A stretch of 64,000 bases of DNA from Mytilinidion resinicola (lineage: Eukaryota > Ascomycota > Dothideomycetes > Mytilinidiales > Mytilinidiaceae): assembly GCF_010093595.1 (NCBI RefSeq), contig NW_022985445.1:1697080-1761079 (forward strand). The letters run 5' to 3'. Of this stretch, positions 33,246 through 43,657 are shown piece after piece. The notes beneath the pieces are model-generated. The model was not told the DNA's origin, made no database searches, and saw nothing but the letters and a program-made list of their open reading frames with translations. Position 1 is the first letter of the stretch. Each line of letters starts with the position of its first letter. The position numbers and the translations under genes are program-made.

Positions 33246-35706
33246 ATGGATTCAGTGACCGACTCGCAGATCCCGTGTGACCTGCATCCTAGGTGTGTAC
33301 TACATACCAAGCATGTTGCTTGGCCGACCCAAACACTGTTCGTGTTGGACACGTGGAACGTGAGCTGTCTGATCATCAACAAGATGATAGGCCCCGGGAT
33401 ATTCATCCTGCCAGCCTTCGTAGCAAATCTTGTTGGTAGCAAGCTTGTGGCTCAGCTTCTCTGGATGTTTGGTGGATTCTACTCCCTCTGTGGGTGAGAT
33501 TACCCTATGCAGGAGTATATATGGTGCCACGCATGTAGATCCGAGCTGACCTCTCACAGCGTTTACATTTTTTTAGAATATGCCGAAGCTTGGCCATTCA
33601 ATGGTGGTGAATTTGTCTACGTGAGTACACTAAGTCAAGCAAGGACATCCCTTCTTTCTTAGCACTACTGACCTTGAAGGAAGATTACAAGGGTGTGTCG
33701 TCCACCACTTACCCTCGCGTGCTCCGTTGCCTGGCCTTTTATCGCTTTCTCGACATCCGCCGGCAGTTCATTAGCTTGGGCGCAATTCCTTGTCCCCGCA
33801 AAACCCCTGCTTCTGGATCCTTGGCTGGTGAAATACATTGCGAGCGCAACAGTGGGAGGTATAAGCTTCTTGGCATACCGTTCCCCTCGCTACCTTATCA
33901 GGGCAAATACATTGCTGGGGGTTTTCAAAGCTGCGTTACTGGTACTATTAGTGGTCACAGGTCTCACAGCGTGGATCACCCACAGTCACACCGTACCGGG
34001 TCTCACAAACTTCAACCATCATTTCCATGAGCGAGTACCTTTCTCGAACTATGCCTTGGCAACTATTCTAGTTTTCTTTTGCTATTCAGGATTTAACAGT
34101 GCAAGTAAGTGTTCAGTGCTAATGCGAGCGATTCTGGAAAATATCTTCGAGGTTGCTTATGGATTCCCAGATTACGTGACCTCCGAGATTAAGGGCGGGC
34201 TCAACCATCATGGAGACGAGCGCTCCGAAGTTCGCCAGAAACATCTAAGACGGGGGACTCTCCGGGCAGTTGTACTCGTCTCGTTTCTATACTGTTGCTT
34301 TAATTTTTTACTGGTAAGCCTTCTATAGAGACTTAAGACGAAACTAGCGGCTAAGAACCTTTCATAGCTAGTCCTCCTAGATCCAGAAATGATCGACCAA
34401 GGGGGCATATATTTGCTGTCATTTTTCTTAACGAAGGTTTTTGCAACAAACTCCAAGAAAATCGAGAAGCTAGCTTAACACTCACAATAGCCTTTCAACC
34501 TTGCCCCCGGAACATTGGTTACATACCTTGTATCTATTTGCATAGCAGTCTCATCGCTGGGCACTGTAGTTAGCACCGTTTTCACAAACAGTAGAGGTAG
34601 AATTCCACAGCTTTACAAAAGTTAAACAGCTTCCACTATTCATACGTACTGACCCTTCCAAGCGATTAGAGAAGTTGCGTACAGGAAATTAGCCCCTGTT
34701 TATGAGATGTTTCAACAGAGCTCAGAGCACGGCATATCAAGATTCGATAGGACAGGGACGCCAACAGGTGCCATTCTTCTTCACGCTTTGGTCACTTGCG
34801 TCATCATTTCATTTGTTCCTACGGTAGATGAGTTCCCAGAAGGCATTTTCTTTGCGACATCTTTGTCTATTCTTGGTCAATCTCTATCAAATAGTAAGCT
34901 AGCTGCACTAAAGCATAGTGATGGCCTTTGCTCATGAGTTCACAGGTCTCCTTGGATTTGGAATCGGAATTAGGTTCATGAAATTACGCAATCTGCACAT
35001 TGAAAATCGGTCTTCATCTGGCAGTCAAGGCTTTGCCTTAGATCAGCACTCTCCATATGGATCACCCACGGAAGACCCAACGAATGCGAGTCGAGGAGGA
35101 GTACCTCATGAGCAAACAGAAAACCAGAGGTCTGTCCAGACATCCGCATCGATATATGAAGAGGCCGTGTCCGAGCAGCCTACAAATGTAGGAGTTCAGA
35201 TTGAAACAACAGAGTACAGCGACCCAGGACGAAGACACTCAATTTCCAATCCACCACAAGCGAGTTCAAATTTTATAGCGTCTCACACGGAAATGTCTCG
35301 CACTCTGAATTGGAGCCTTCACAAAGCGAAAAAATATCTAATCTTGATCTGGAAATGGATAGCAGTTGTGGTTTTCACCACAACCAATATATTCATCATC
35401 GTGGCACTATGTCTCCCTACGGATAATCCAGACGGAACGCCTCGCAGGCTCAATTCTCCGATTTTATTACCAGCGATTGTCTTTTCAATCTGCGGCGCCG
35501 GAGCTTTGTATGGCCTCTTCATTCTCCTGGTCAGCTTCGACTTCTATTACAACACGGGTCAGGACGAAGCAGTATCCGAGAAGGAGCAGGGGTGGCATTT
35601 CAAATTCCCGGTCTTCATGAAGGTATTCACTCCTTCAAGTCTAACAGCTAGCTACGAGTTGTTTCTCCGAGTCCATTACTGATGTTAGACCAGAAGGCTT
35701 CCATAA
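33246..35706 (+). CDS. APC-superfamily amino-acid permease (Mup1/LAT type)
   Basis: Nine exons: 33246-33493, 33560-33620, 33684-34104, 34171-34313, 34368-34436, 34491-34596, 34663-34893, 34946-35622, 35689-35706; total 1974 bp, 657 residues, all in phase. The family signature is clear: WNVSCLIINKMIGPGIFILP in the first helix, LEYAEAWPFNGGEFVY in helix 2, YSGFNSANYVTSEIKG before a cytosolic loop, then further helices to about residue 640. Yeast relatives (Mup1) import methionine and other neutral amino acids across the plasma membrane. A hydrophilic insert of about 120 residues (Ser/Thr/Glu-rich, after MKLRNLH) is unusual. The intron at 34437-34490 uses a weak donor (gttttt), the least certain junction. 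Delivery of such permeases needs Shr3, encoded at the right end of the window. Confidence 0.82.
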
Positions 35707-36339
35707 GAGATCAAGAGATAGCCAATTCAGAGTCAGAGACTTTGCTGCTGCAGACCCAACCAGAGAGCAAACTTGTTTGGCTTCGAGCCGTGGAAAGGAG
35801 AGAGTTTCCCGGAGTATTTAATAAAGATGTTTGGAGAGTATTTTGCGGTCGGCTTAAGCTCAAGGCAGGAGAGCAGGCAGTATGAGTTGATTTTATAACC
35901 TGTATAAGTCCGCAATATAACTGTAAGAGGAGATTACTGTATAGGGGCTTAATGTCTAAAATTGGTAAGAATCGTATACTCAGAGAAACAAATTCTTGGG
36001 GAACTTGAGGAGACGGGGCATGGAGAGCATCTTGTGGCGGTCTGTTAGCCAGTACATAAAGCAGTGGCCACCTGAAAAATACTGAATGCCTTCGCTAATT
36101 CAGCATCAAGTCCGGGGTAATGGTACGTCTCCGAAACCGTGAAGTGGGCGTTTATACACTTTCCCGTGAATTACGATTTTGAGTAGGAAAATGAGGAAAC
36201 GTCAAAATCGTTCTTCTGGACCACAGCGACTGTTCCGCGGCTAAGGACAAAGGTTCTGATGAGGAGACGGGAAAGGAATGGTTGAATTTGACCGAATATT
36301 AGACATTCTTTTCAATCAAGCACACTCATGCAACCATAC
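35707..36339. other. Intergenic spacer
   Basis: This is the 3' flank of the permease gene up to the second Cys-rich relic. No other feature was seen. Confidence 0.5.
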
Positions 36340-36924
36340 ACTGTCGAATTTACACCATATCCACACCATCGAGTCCTCCACCACGGAAGTTGACCGCCGT
36401 GGCACTGCCGTCCCCTTCCGCGTCTGCTGTCGTGCTGGCTCCTGGCATCCCTCTACTAGCGGCCCGAGTAGTTTCAACACATATTGCTGCAGCGCGCCGC
36501 ATACGAACTGTCCCAAGCTAATCTTTTACACGTGACCATACTGCGTGAATACTACTTGGCCGCTATATACAACGCGGACTATTCCTGCTTTGCGTCGGGC
36601 GAGATGGCGTATAGAAGAGGGATGATGGCCCGCGTGAGGCTGGGGGGTATGCTCTAGAGAATGGAGAGGAGTAATGAGGGTTGGTATAGCAGGTGGGAAG
36701 CTTGAGTCAGTGTTCTTAAATGGTGGGTTCTCGAATGTGCTGGGAATTGATTAGAGCTAAAGCTACGGCGTCGACGTCTTCCCTACCAATCGACATCAAC
36801 ACCTTCATTGACGACATCACCCGCGGCTCCCAGCACTTTAAGCAGGGCAAACCACACTGGTGCTAATGTTCATGGTGGAGCTGGGGGTGTTGCGCTGCTA
36901 GTTCTTGCTGCGTTCGGGGTCTAG
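36340..36924 (+). pseudogene. Relic of a Cys-rich, GPI-type secreted protein (copy 2)
   Basis: Matches copy 1 (23136-23745) in DNA and order. The Cys block reads VCCRAGSWHPSTSGPSSFNT and then YCCSAPHTNC; a TGA follows, then YCVNTTWPLY in the same frame. Frame shifts follow, with a piece (YSCFASGEMAYRRG) in another frame, and the end is a Ser/Thr stretch leading to a typical GPI-attachment tail (NHTGANVHGGAGGVALLVLA) with the stop at 36922-36924. No signal peptide is left, so the 5' end is lost or unrecognisable. Copy 2 keeps the GPI tail that copy 1 lacks, so together they reveal the parent layout. It lies about 440 bp before a mariner element. Confidence 0.55.
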
Positions 36925-37367
36925 GGTGTGGTTTACTTGTCAGGTTGTGAAGAAGCAGTTCTGTGTTGATTTGAAGAGGCATAACGCCCGTATATATAGC
37001 CTATGAAAGGGAAGGGGGGGGGTACTCCCCTGTTCCCCCTTGTCACGGATATGGAAGGATGTAACGCCACTGATACGCTAGTAGCGACAACCTGAGTTTA
37101 CTGGTCTGAGAGGAGCGGAAGAGTTGGAAGGTTGGACGCGAAGGGGTCGCAAAGCCTTGCGAGAAAGAGTTCTCTAGAACCTTCTCATGTGCTTGCAGGT
37201 TTTCAATGTCGTTGCGGCGGCAGGCCGCAGCGAGAGTATTGGCATGTGTTGTGATGGGTGGATATGTTGTGGCGGAAAGATTGCTATGAGGCGAAGCAAT
37301 AAGAATAGCACTCGGCAGCAAAAATGCTTTTTCCCTGGGTTTTCTGGCCTCACCAATGACAGCTATA
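36925..37367. other. Spacer left of the mariner element
   Basis: It contains a run of ten G near 37012-37021. Open frames here are short. The TA at 37366-37367 is the target duplication of the element to the right. Confidence 0.45.
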
Positions 37368-37401
37368 CGAACTCCTTCGTATTTTTTGATGCACAAGCGA
37401 G
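37368..37401. repeat. Left terminal repeat of the mariner element
   Basis: Begins cgaactccttcgtatttttt. It matches the reverse complement of 38971-39004 except in the 4-base loop and one further base. Confidence 0.85.
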
Positions 37402-37610
37402 ATGGCGGGGCATGCCGCCCCCACCCAAATTTGGCCTATACACCCACTTCACAGCACCACAAAAGTACATTCACTCGAATTGAGGCCCCAAATTCGTGAT
37501 TTTTCTATCTAGCTAGCCATCATGAAAGCAGTTATCACCCTTAAACTTGATAATCTTCCGTACAACATCAGGAATTCGATCAATCCATGTATTCACTTGA
37601 TCAATGGGAA

Positions 37611-38876
37611 TCATTCCTCGTCCCACTGCTCTTCACACTTCTGTGTGCTCTCTGAGATGGGGTGGTCCGTTATGACGTAACGTCGTAGATAGGGCCAGGC
37701 ATGCTCAATAGCATTAATTTCTGGTGAATGGCCTGGCCAGAGGAGCCTCTTAATGTCATTGAAATCCAGGAACTCTGTATCAAACCGGGACTTGTGGGCA
37801 GGAGCTCCATCCTCAAGGAGAAGGACATTAAGCTTCCCCCTTTCTTTGAGTGAATGTATCCATGGTTGAATTAGGGGCTTAAGAACCTCCTCCCTGTGCC
37901 TCCATCCATCCACCCCCCCTCTCCCCCTTTCACCCCTTTTTAGATCCTGCTTCTTCCTGTACGGTTTCCTTCTATTCACCTTAGGCTCCCCTATCTCTTG
38001 GAGCACTCCTCTGGCTGTCCTATGCAGCCGCTCGGCTCTCTCTCGATTAAAGGTATTCTCCTTTTGGATCTCCTTCTCTGCATGCTTCTTCTCTACCTCT
38101 GTCTTAGGATGCTATACTTTGCAGGGGGCCAATTTACCATAGGTGAATGCACTATAGAATTGGAGCTCAGTATACTTCTTCTTTCGAGGCTTCTTAACAT
38201 CTGGGTGATAGGCCTCCTCCTTTAATCTCTATGAGCGGAGGAATCCCCTTTAAATTCCTACTTTGGCCGGCGTCTTATCGGTGAATACAACCCTCCTAAA
38301 GTTGAAGCCCTTATTATCTCCTACCCTATCTTTATCAGGGTTGTGTGCAAGAGCCCATTCGTACCTCCTCTTCTTCTGTTTACTTGTGAGCTCTGGCTTG
38401 TAGCCATGCTTTCTTCTTGCATACCCCCCTTCATATATAGCATTCTCAAGCGTTGAAATTAACACCTTCTTGCCCCTTTTATTAAGATAGGAATCAAGGT
38501 CCCCCTGCTCTATAATCTGCTTTGATTGTTTATTACAATGCTCCTTATCTTAGGTGATAATCTGTTGAATATTCTCCTTCTCTTCTTTATTAAGGAGTGT
38601 CTTCCTTCCCCTCCCAAGCTCGGTCTTATAGAGCAGCTCATCGTGAAGAGGGATATTTGCAGCCTGGGCCCTGGTCTCCACTCGCTGCAGCAGCCTGGTG
38701 ATAGTTCTGTGATTGACACCAATGAATGTAGCTATTGAGTTGTGAGAGGCATTCCCTTTCAGACAGGCACCGGCAATGAATGCTCTTTGGATGGGTGTAA
38801 GCTCCTTCTTATCAGTCTTTCGCACCGAGGCCTTGTGGACCTTGTATTGGTATTGCTTGCGCCTGGTTTCTGGCAT
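37611..38876 (-). pseudogene. Tc1/mariner transposase with four in-frame stops
   Basis: ATG 38876 (MPETRRKQYQYKVHK) opens a single frame that runs to 37611 without any shift. It is interrupted by four stop codons (after QQIIT, after PAKVGI, after GFLRS and after PCKV). The N-terminus has helix-turn-helix segments (RAFIAGACLKGNASHNSIA, VNHRTITRLLQRV). The DDE_3-type nuclease residues are visible: Asp in VVFTDK, Asp in LLLEDGAPAHKS, and Glu in SPEINAIEHAW, the last two 34 residues apart. At least two stops could come from one C-to-T change at a CAA or CAG codon. That pattern fits point mutation such as RIP rather than indel decay. Confidence 0.85.
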
Positions 38877-38970
38877 AATTGCGACGAAATTGGGGGTGTT
38901 GTGGTGTGTTGGAGTGAATGTAAACACAGTTTGTTGATGGTGTTTCAGGGGCTCGGGTGCGGGGCCGAGC

Positions 38971-39004
38971 CTCGGTTGTGCATCAAAAAATACGAACTCC
39001 TTCG
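38971..39004. repeat. Right terminal repeat of the mariner element
   Basis: Ends ...tacgaactccttcg followed by TA. Partner of 37368-37401. Confidence 0.85.
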
Positions 39005-39043
39005 TAGCTCAGGTTGTCGTAAGAAAGATTTGCGATGATCCTA

Positions 39044-39317
39044 CAAAGGGTGCGGCCGAGTGCATATTCACGACCCCACCAGCTACGCGAGGCGAGGAAC
39101 ATCAAAACGACCGCAAACGAGTCACTTCTCAGTTCTCTATCTCGACCACACGACAAGTTATTAAGTCGCGGAGAAGAAGAATAGTTGTGTTGAGGTGTAA
39201 ATGTTACATTCCCGAAAAAAGGAAATTTATTGTGCTGTTGGTGTTGATGCACGGCTGTGTTCTGGTTTTTGGTGGACGGCTTATGTAAGGTGAATATGCA
39301 CTCGGCTGCACCCTTTG
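39044..39317. mobile_element. MITE of 274 bp with 28-bp terminal repeats and TA duplication
   Basis: The left end caaagggtgcggccgagtgc (running on through atattcac) is repeated in reverse complement at the right end with one mismatch in 28 bases. TA flanks both sides (39042-39043, 39318-39319). No transposase frame fits inside. Size, short repeats and TA duplication make it a non-autonomous Tc1/mariner-type element. It sits only 37 bp from the end of the mariner element, but its ends differ from that element's, so another transposase must have moved it. Confidence 0.8.
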
Positions 39318-39494
39318 TATTGGAGGCAAACAAGCTGCTGTGCCACCTCATGCACGTCCAACACACAACCTAGGCGGCAAAGAAACGCCCTACGAACTTC
39401 TTCAACCTGCCCAATTTTTCTATTAAGACGTTGGCTGTGCTATTTAGTGTCCGTTTCTTGAAGGAAGGTCTATGGTTGGACCACAGACCAAGAC

Positions 39495-41056
39495 ATGAAG
39501 ACAGTTGATGTTGCAGAGGAGTTTGCGGATCGCATCAAAGCGATCCGGGACGCAGACAATGAGAGGTTTGAGTGGATGAATGTAAGTCTGATCGAAGGAA
39601 CCTATTTTGGTAAAAGAGCTGTTAGATGTTAAATAGGTGATACAGACGTTTCATACACAAATTGCGGAGTTGAGCGAGAAATATGAAAATATCTCCAAGG
39701 ATCTGAAGAGGGAGCAAATTGCTGGGCGTATCACGCAGGCAGATGCGGAAAAGTGGCAGCATCAGTTCGAGGAGCTGCAGCAGTCTGTTGTGGGTATTAT
39801 ACTCCGTAACGTCAAAAAAGGGGCAAAGAAAGGGTTAGTGCTAAGAGTAATATAGCATGACGGTTCGTTTGTTCTGGTATTGATCGATGCCGATGCCGAT
39901 GCGTATATCGTGAGACACCCCTAGTATTTTGTGACTACAATACTGACCCCCTGAAGTTCAAGGATTCTTACTATCAGAGTCCTGATGGCGGTCGCAAGGC
40001 AGCCGTGGATCTTCAGACCCGTGTGCAAGAATATCTTCGGAAAGCGAAGCCAGCGTTGGCTGGGTTGCCCATCATGATCAAGGCATTTGCTAACTCGGAC
40101 GGACTGTCTAAGTTGCTTGTGAATGTCAACATCATCCAGTCTTCTGGTTTCCTGTGGGACTTTGCGAAGAGCTTTTCGCAGGCTCACGCGATGTCTGACT
40201 TCGTTTTAGTTGGCAATGGGAAGGATCGCGCTGATGAGAAAGTCAAGGGTAAAATTGGTCCTTCTTCCTGGTGTTTTTCAGCGGGACTAACATGCGATTA
40301 GGTGTCTTCGAACAATTTGTTAAGAACCCCACGTGCCGCCATATCGTATTCGGCGCCTGTCATGATAATGGCTACGTCCGAGTGTTGGAAAAACATGCTG
40401 GAGATAGCGCCGTTGCTGAGCGTGTGACCCTCCTTCATTCTTTCGATATCGGACGAGAATTCTACACTCTGAGCTTCCAGTCTACTAGAATGGAGGACAT
40501 TTTCCGTGCGGAGTATGTGCAGGGCTTTGGGGCTGTGGCATCGGTCGGACATCAAGCGGTTCCCGAAGAAGAAACCAACGGCACTGCAACGACATGGGCA
40601 GCTCTTGCGAGAGTTACTGAAAGCACCGATAAGAAGGATCTTTCCACTAAGATCAGGGATGCACAGACAGTTCTGGTAAATGCAGCCGGTCAGCGAGTTG
40701 ACGTGAAGCCTGCTCAGCCGTCTAAGGCGGCGTTGGAAAGCTGGAATCATAAAGTCAATGTGCTACGCTTGAGGTTTTGTCGGCCGTACCACTTGTTGGG
40801 AGGTTGCAATGGAAAATGCAACTACTCTCACGGTCCATTGACAAAGGACGAAAAGTTGGTTCTCCGAAGGTATATTAGGGGCGAGCCTTGTCACGTTGGG
40901 CCAAAGTGTCGTGAAGCTAAGTGTTATTATGGGCACAATTGCTCCTGTCAGAAACAGAAGTGCCAGTTTTCTACCGAGATGCATCGCGTTGATGAGTCGA
41001 CGGCGGAGGTTTGGACGGGTAAACGACGTGGATGCGGTGTTGTGGATTTGGTGTGA
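39495..41056 (+). CDS. CCCH zinc-finger protein with NYN-like (DUF7923-type) domain
   Basis: Five exons: 39495-39581, 39637-39789, 39856-39909, 39963-40248 and 40302-41056 (444 residues, all in phase). An N-terminal coiled coil (IAELSEKYENISKDLKREQ) is followed by a fold beginning SFVLVLIDADADAY, in which acidic residues after a beta strand recall NYN/PIN nucleases; it continues through FVLVGNGKD and HIVFGACHDNGYVRVL. The C-terminus has two CCCH-type fingers: CRPYHLLGGCNGKCNYSH and CHVGPKCREAKCYYGH, plus a third Cys/His cluster. This pairing is common in filamentous fungi, where it is usually labelled a CCCH or C-x8-C-x5-C-x3-H protein. RNA binding or cleavage is a reasonable inference. The small third exon (18 codons) holds the acidic motif, so its splicing matters. 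Confidence 0.8.
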
Positions 41057-41857
41057 ATTCGATAGGTTCGACCGCGAAGTTTCGGACCGGTAAATCATGT
41101 GGTGAGGCACGTGTTGTTGCGGCGGACGGCGAAGTTGGGAATGGAGAAGTTTTGGGTGCTCGTGGATGGTGGAGGAGATGTGAGTTTTGTTTCGAATGAG
41201 GTAGTGATGGCGAAAGAGTTTACGGAAACTAGGAGGATATGATGGAAACGAGATCGAGAGAATCGAGGGCGCTGATGTCCAGCCAATACTCAAGCATAAG
41301 TGATACTAGTCAACGCGACAAAGCAGACCGCAGTATGCTTTGAGGTCTGATTCTGAGGGCCAAGGGCTTGGAAATAGACATATCGGTTCTTTTCTATGCA
41401 CATTGATAAGGATTCGACTAACCAGTACGTTTCAACCTTAGCATTCAGATGGGAGTTGTTGCATGAATCCGCTGGATTTTCCACCTAGGCAGTCTCGTCT
41501 TGCCAAGGTTATGCAAAGCTAGCAGCGTATCAATACCGCTTCTTCAAGTGTATGTGTATCTACCATGTAGGTGATACGGTCCACGATATATTCCATGCAT
41601 ATACATCCCCCCACCTCTCTGATATGTATGACTTTTACATTAGCACAGGGCGCTTACAAGGAGCCACCTACCAACTCCATCCCGTCCTTGCGGATATCCT
41701 AATACATAGATGTAGACCAACAGTAGTCTTTCTAAACTCCAGCGCTGAAACATGGAAAATTCATAAAAGCTGTCCCAGAATAAAGCACGCAAAGGTTTTA
41801 AAACCAGTCGGCTACAGAGTGGCGAATCCTGCCAAAAAGCCCGGCTTCCTCCTCCAT
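41057..41857. other. Convergent 3' spacer
   Basis: Lies between the CCCH gene and the 3' end of the MFS gene. A short stretch (41296-41345) weakly resembles 3620-3670. No gene is supported. Confidence 0.45.
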
Positions 41858-43657
41858 TTAAAACGATGTGGCATCGTCTTCCTCTTCCTCTTCGTCGTCT
41901 GAGTGGACTTCGCTCCCCTCTTCTTCTTCGTCCCAACCTTCTGCTTCGAGACCCTCGCCCCTGATCCCAAAACTGAGTAAGAACCCGACGAATGATACGC
42001 CAGCGAAGATTCCAAAAGCGAGAGCTTCGCCTTTGGGCTGGACGCGCACTGCAGCTGTGAAGAGGCTGCCGGAAATGAATGGTCCAACCGCTCTACCGGC
42101 AGCAGAGAGAGTCTGCGCGAGGCCATTGAGGGTGCCAAGGACGTTGTGATTGGGAGCTGAATTCGTAATCTATGAGGCATGCCAGTCAGTGTAACGTTCG
42201 CAGTAAGCCTTGGAATCACCTACCAATAATAGCGCAGAAGTGAGTCCGCCAACTGCAGCAACAGTTTTGATGATCAAAACCGCGCCGAGTTCAGCCCACA
42301 GCCAGGCTTTTGAACTACCAAGGCCTTTCGGGCCGCTGCTGTCCTTGTAACCCACCCATGGCATCAGGAGAAATGCTACTACGAATGCAGCTAAGCTGAC
42401 CCGATAGGTCGTCTTGTTGCCAATCTTTTCTCTCAGTTTGCCGTAGATTCCGATCTGGAAAAGAATGGTGATAGAGCCAGCGAATGCCAAAGAAAAGCCA
42501 ATCTCTTCGGGAGAGAGGTCGCGGCCTGTTGGAGGACGACCGGCCGCAAATATTGGGTACAGGGAATTATAAGAGATGTTTGCGAGTTGAAAGATGAAAT
42601 AAGTGAGGAGTAGCAATATCGTGTCGCGGTTGAACACCTCCTTTCTCGCGAGATTCTCGCCGTGTATTTCGGGGAACAGCAAGGGCGCTGAAGTAGATCG
42701 ATCAGAGTCCTCGCCGTCCTCCTCTTGTACTCCATCGAGATGCTGGTGGCGGGTAGTATCCCGTCTTCCCTTTCCAAGCATTCCGCGCATGTATGTGGGT
42801 CGAGTCGAGCTCGTGAACTGCCATAGCCGAGAGAACAAATCTCCTATCCGTTTTCCTAGTGGTGGTAGTTCTCGAGCTTCCTCCAAACTCTCTTCTAGTA
42901 GAAACATGGAAAGTACCAAGTCTATCACTAGTACGGCGGCCGAGAAAAGGTTCGGCAACAGATACGGATAAGGATTTGGTTGGCCTTTTTTCAATGGGTT
43001 TGTCTTCAACACCATCAAGCCTCCCACAATGGGTCCCGTTATGCCACCAATGCCGTACACAACTGGGAGATAGGTAAAGGCCTTTGACTGATTACTGCGG
43101 TCCGTAATTTCGCCCAGACACGTCGACACAACGCCCGCATTGCCGTTGACCAAGCCCATGAGCAATTGTACGATGATAGCCTGCCACAACGTCCTACAAA
43201 ACCCGAAAGCGACAAAGCAAGCTGCTGTCAGCAGTGTGCCCGTCAATATCACTGGCTTCCGGCCTATCCGGTCCGACAGCCACCCCCAGAAGAAGTTTGT
43301 CGCAAATTGTGCCAGCGCGAACGACGATGCGATCAACCCCACGTATAGCCCCACTTGTGAGTCTTCCACTTCGGGGAATGTAGAGGCCATCTCGGGCAGG
43401 TATGGGCTTATTGAATTGAGGGCTGTCTGCTCTGCCAACGCTATCACGGCCAGAATCGCGAGCTGTTTCTTGGGGAGGGGCGACTCGTGGTGGCCTTCCT
43501 CGGAGTCCGATCCATGGCTATGGCCGCCATTGTTATGGGGAGGAGATTGAGATATGGGGCGCCCGCGGTTGGCTGGAGGCTTGGTCGGGAAGGTCTGATA
43601 GTGCAATGTGGAGGACTTTCGACGTGGCTCCATGCCCGGCTTCGAGGCACGCTTCAT
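41858..43657 (-). CDS. MFS transporter, DHA1-like (YCR023C-type)
   Basis: Two exons on the minus strand, 43657-42224 and 42169-41858, with a 54-bp intron in phase 0; 581 residues. The N-terminus is hydrophilic, with a His/Ser/Glu stretch (HNNGGHSHGSDSEEGHHE). Twelve membrane helices follow in two halves. The MFS loop 2-3 signature is WGWLSDRIGRKPVILTG; loop 4-5 holds GLVNGNAGVVSTCLGEITDR. A long cytosolic loop between helices 6 and 7 contains a Ser/Asp/Glu-rich part. The C-terminus is very acidic (WDEEEEGSEVHSDDEEEEED). The overall pattern resembles yeast YCR023C, a vacuolar MFS protein without a settled substrate. It is an H+-coupled transporter by family; cargo and membrane are not determined by the sequence. 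Confidence 0.9.

Larger units (their letters stand above)
37368..39004 (-). mobile_element. Inactive Tc1/mariner (DD34E) transposon
   Basis: Terminal inverted repeats of about 34 bp (37368-37401 and 38971-39004) are flanked by TA on both sides (37366-37367, 39005-39006). The shared inner part is tattttttgatgcacaa. The outermost 12 bases, cgaactccttcg, are a small palindrome with a 4-base loop and appear in the same orientation at both ends. The element carries one transposase gene on the minus strand, dead by nonsense codons. Its length of 1637 bp is usual for the group. Confidence 0.88.
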
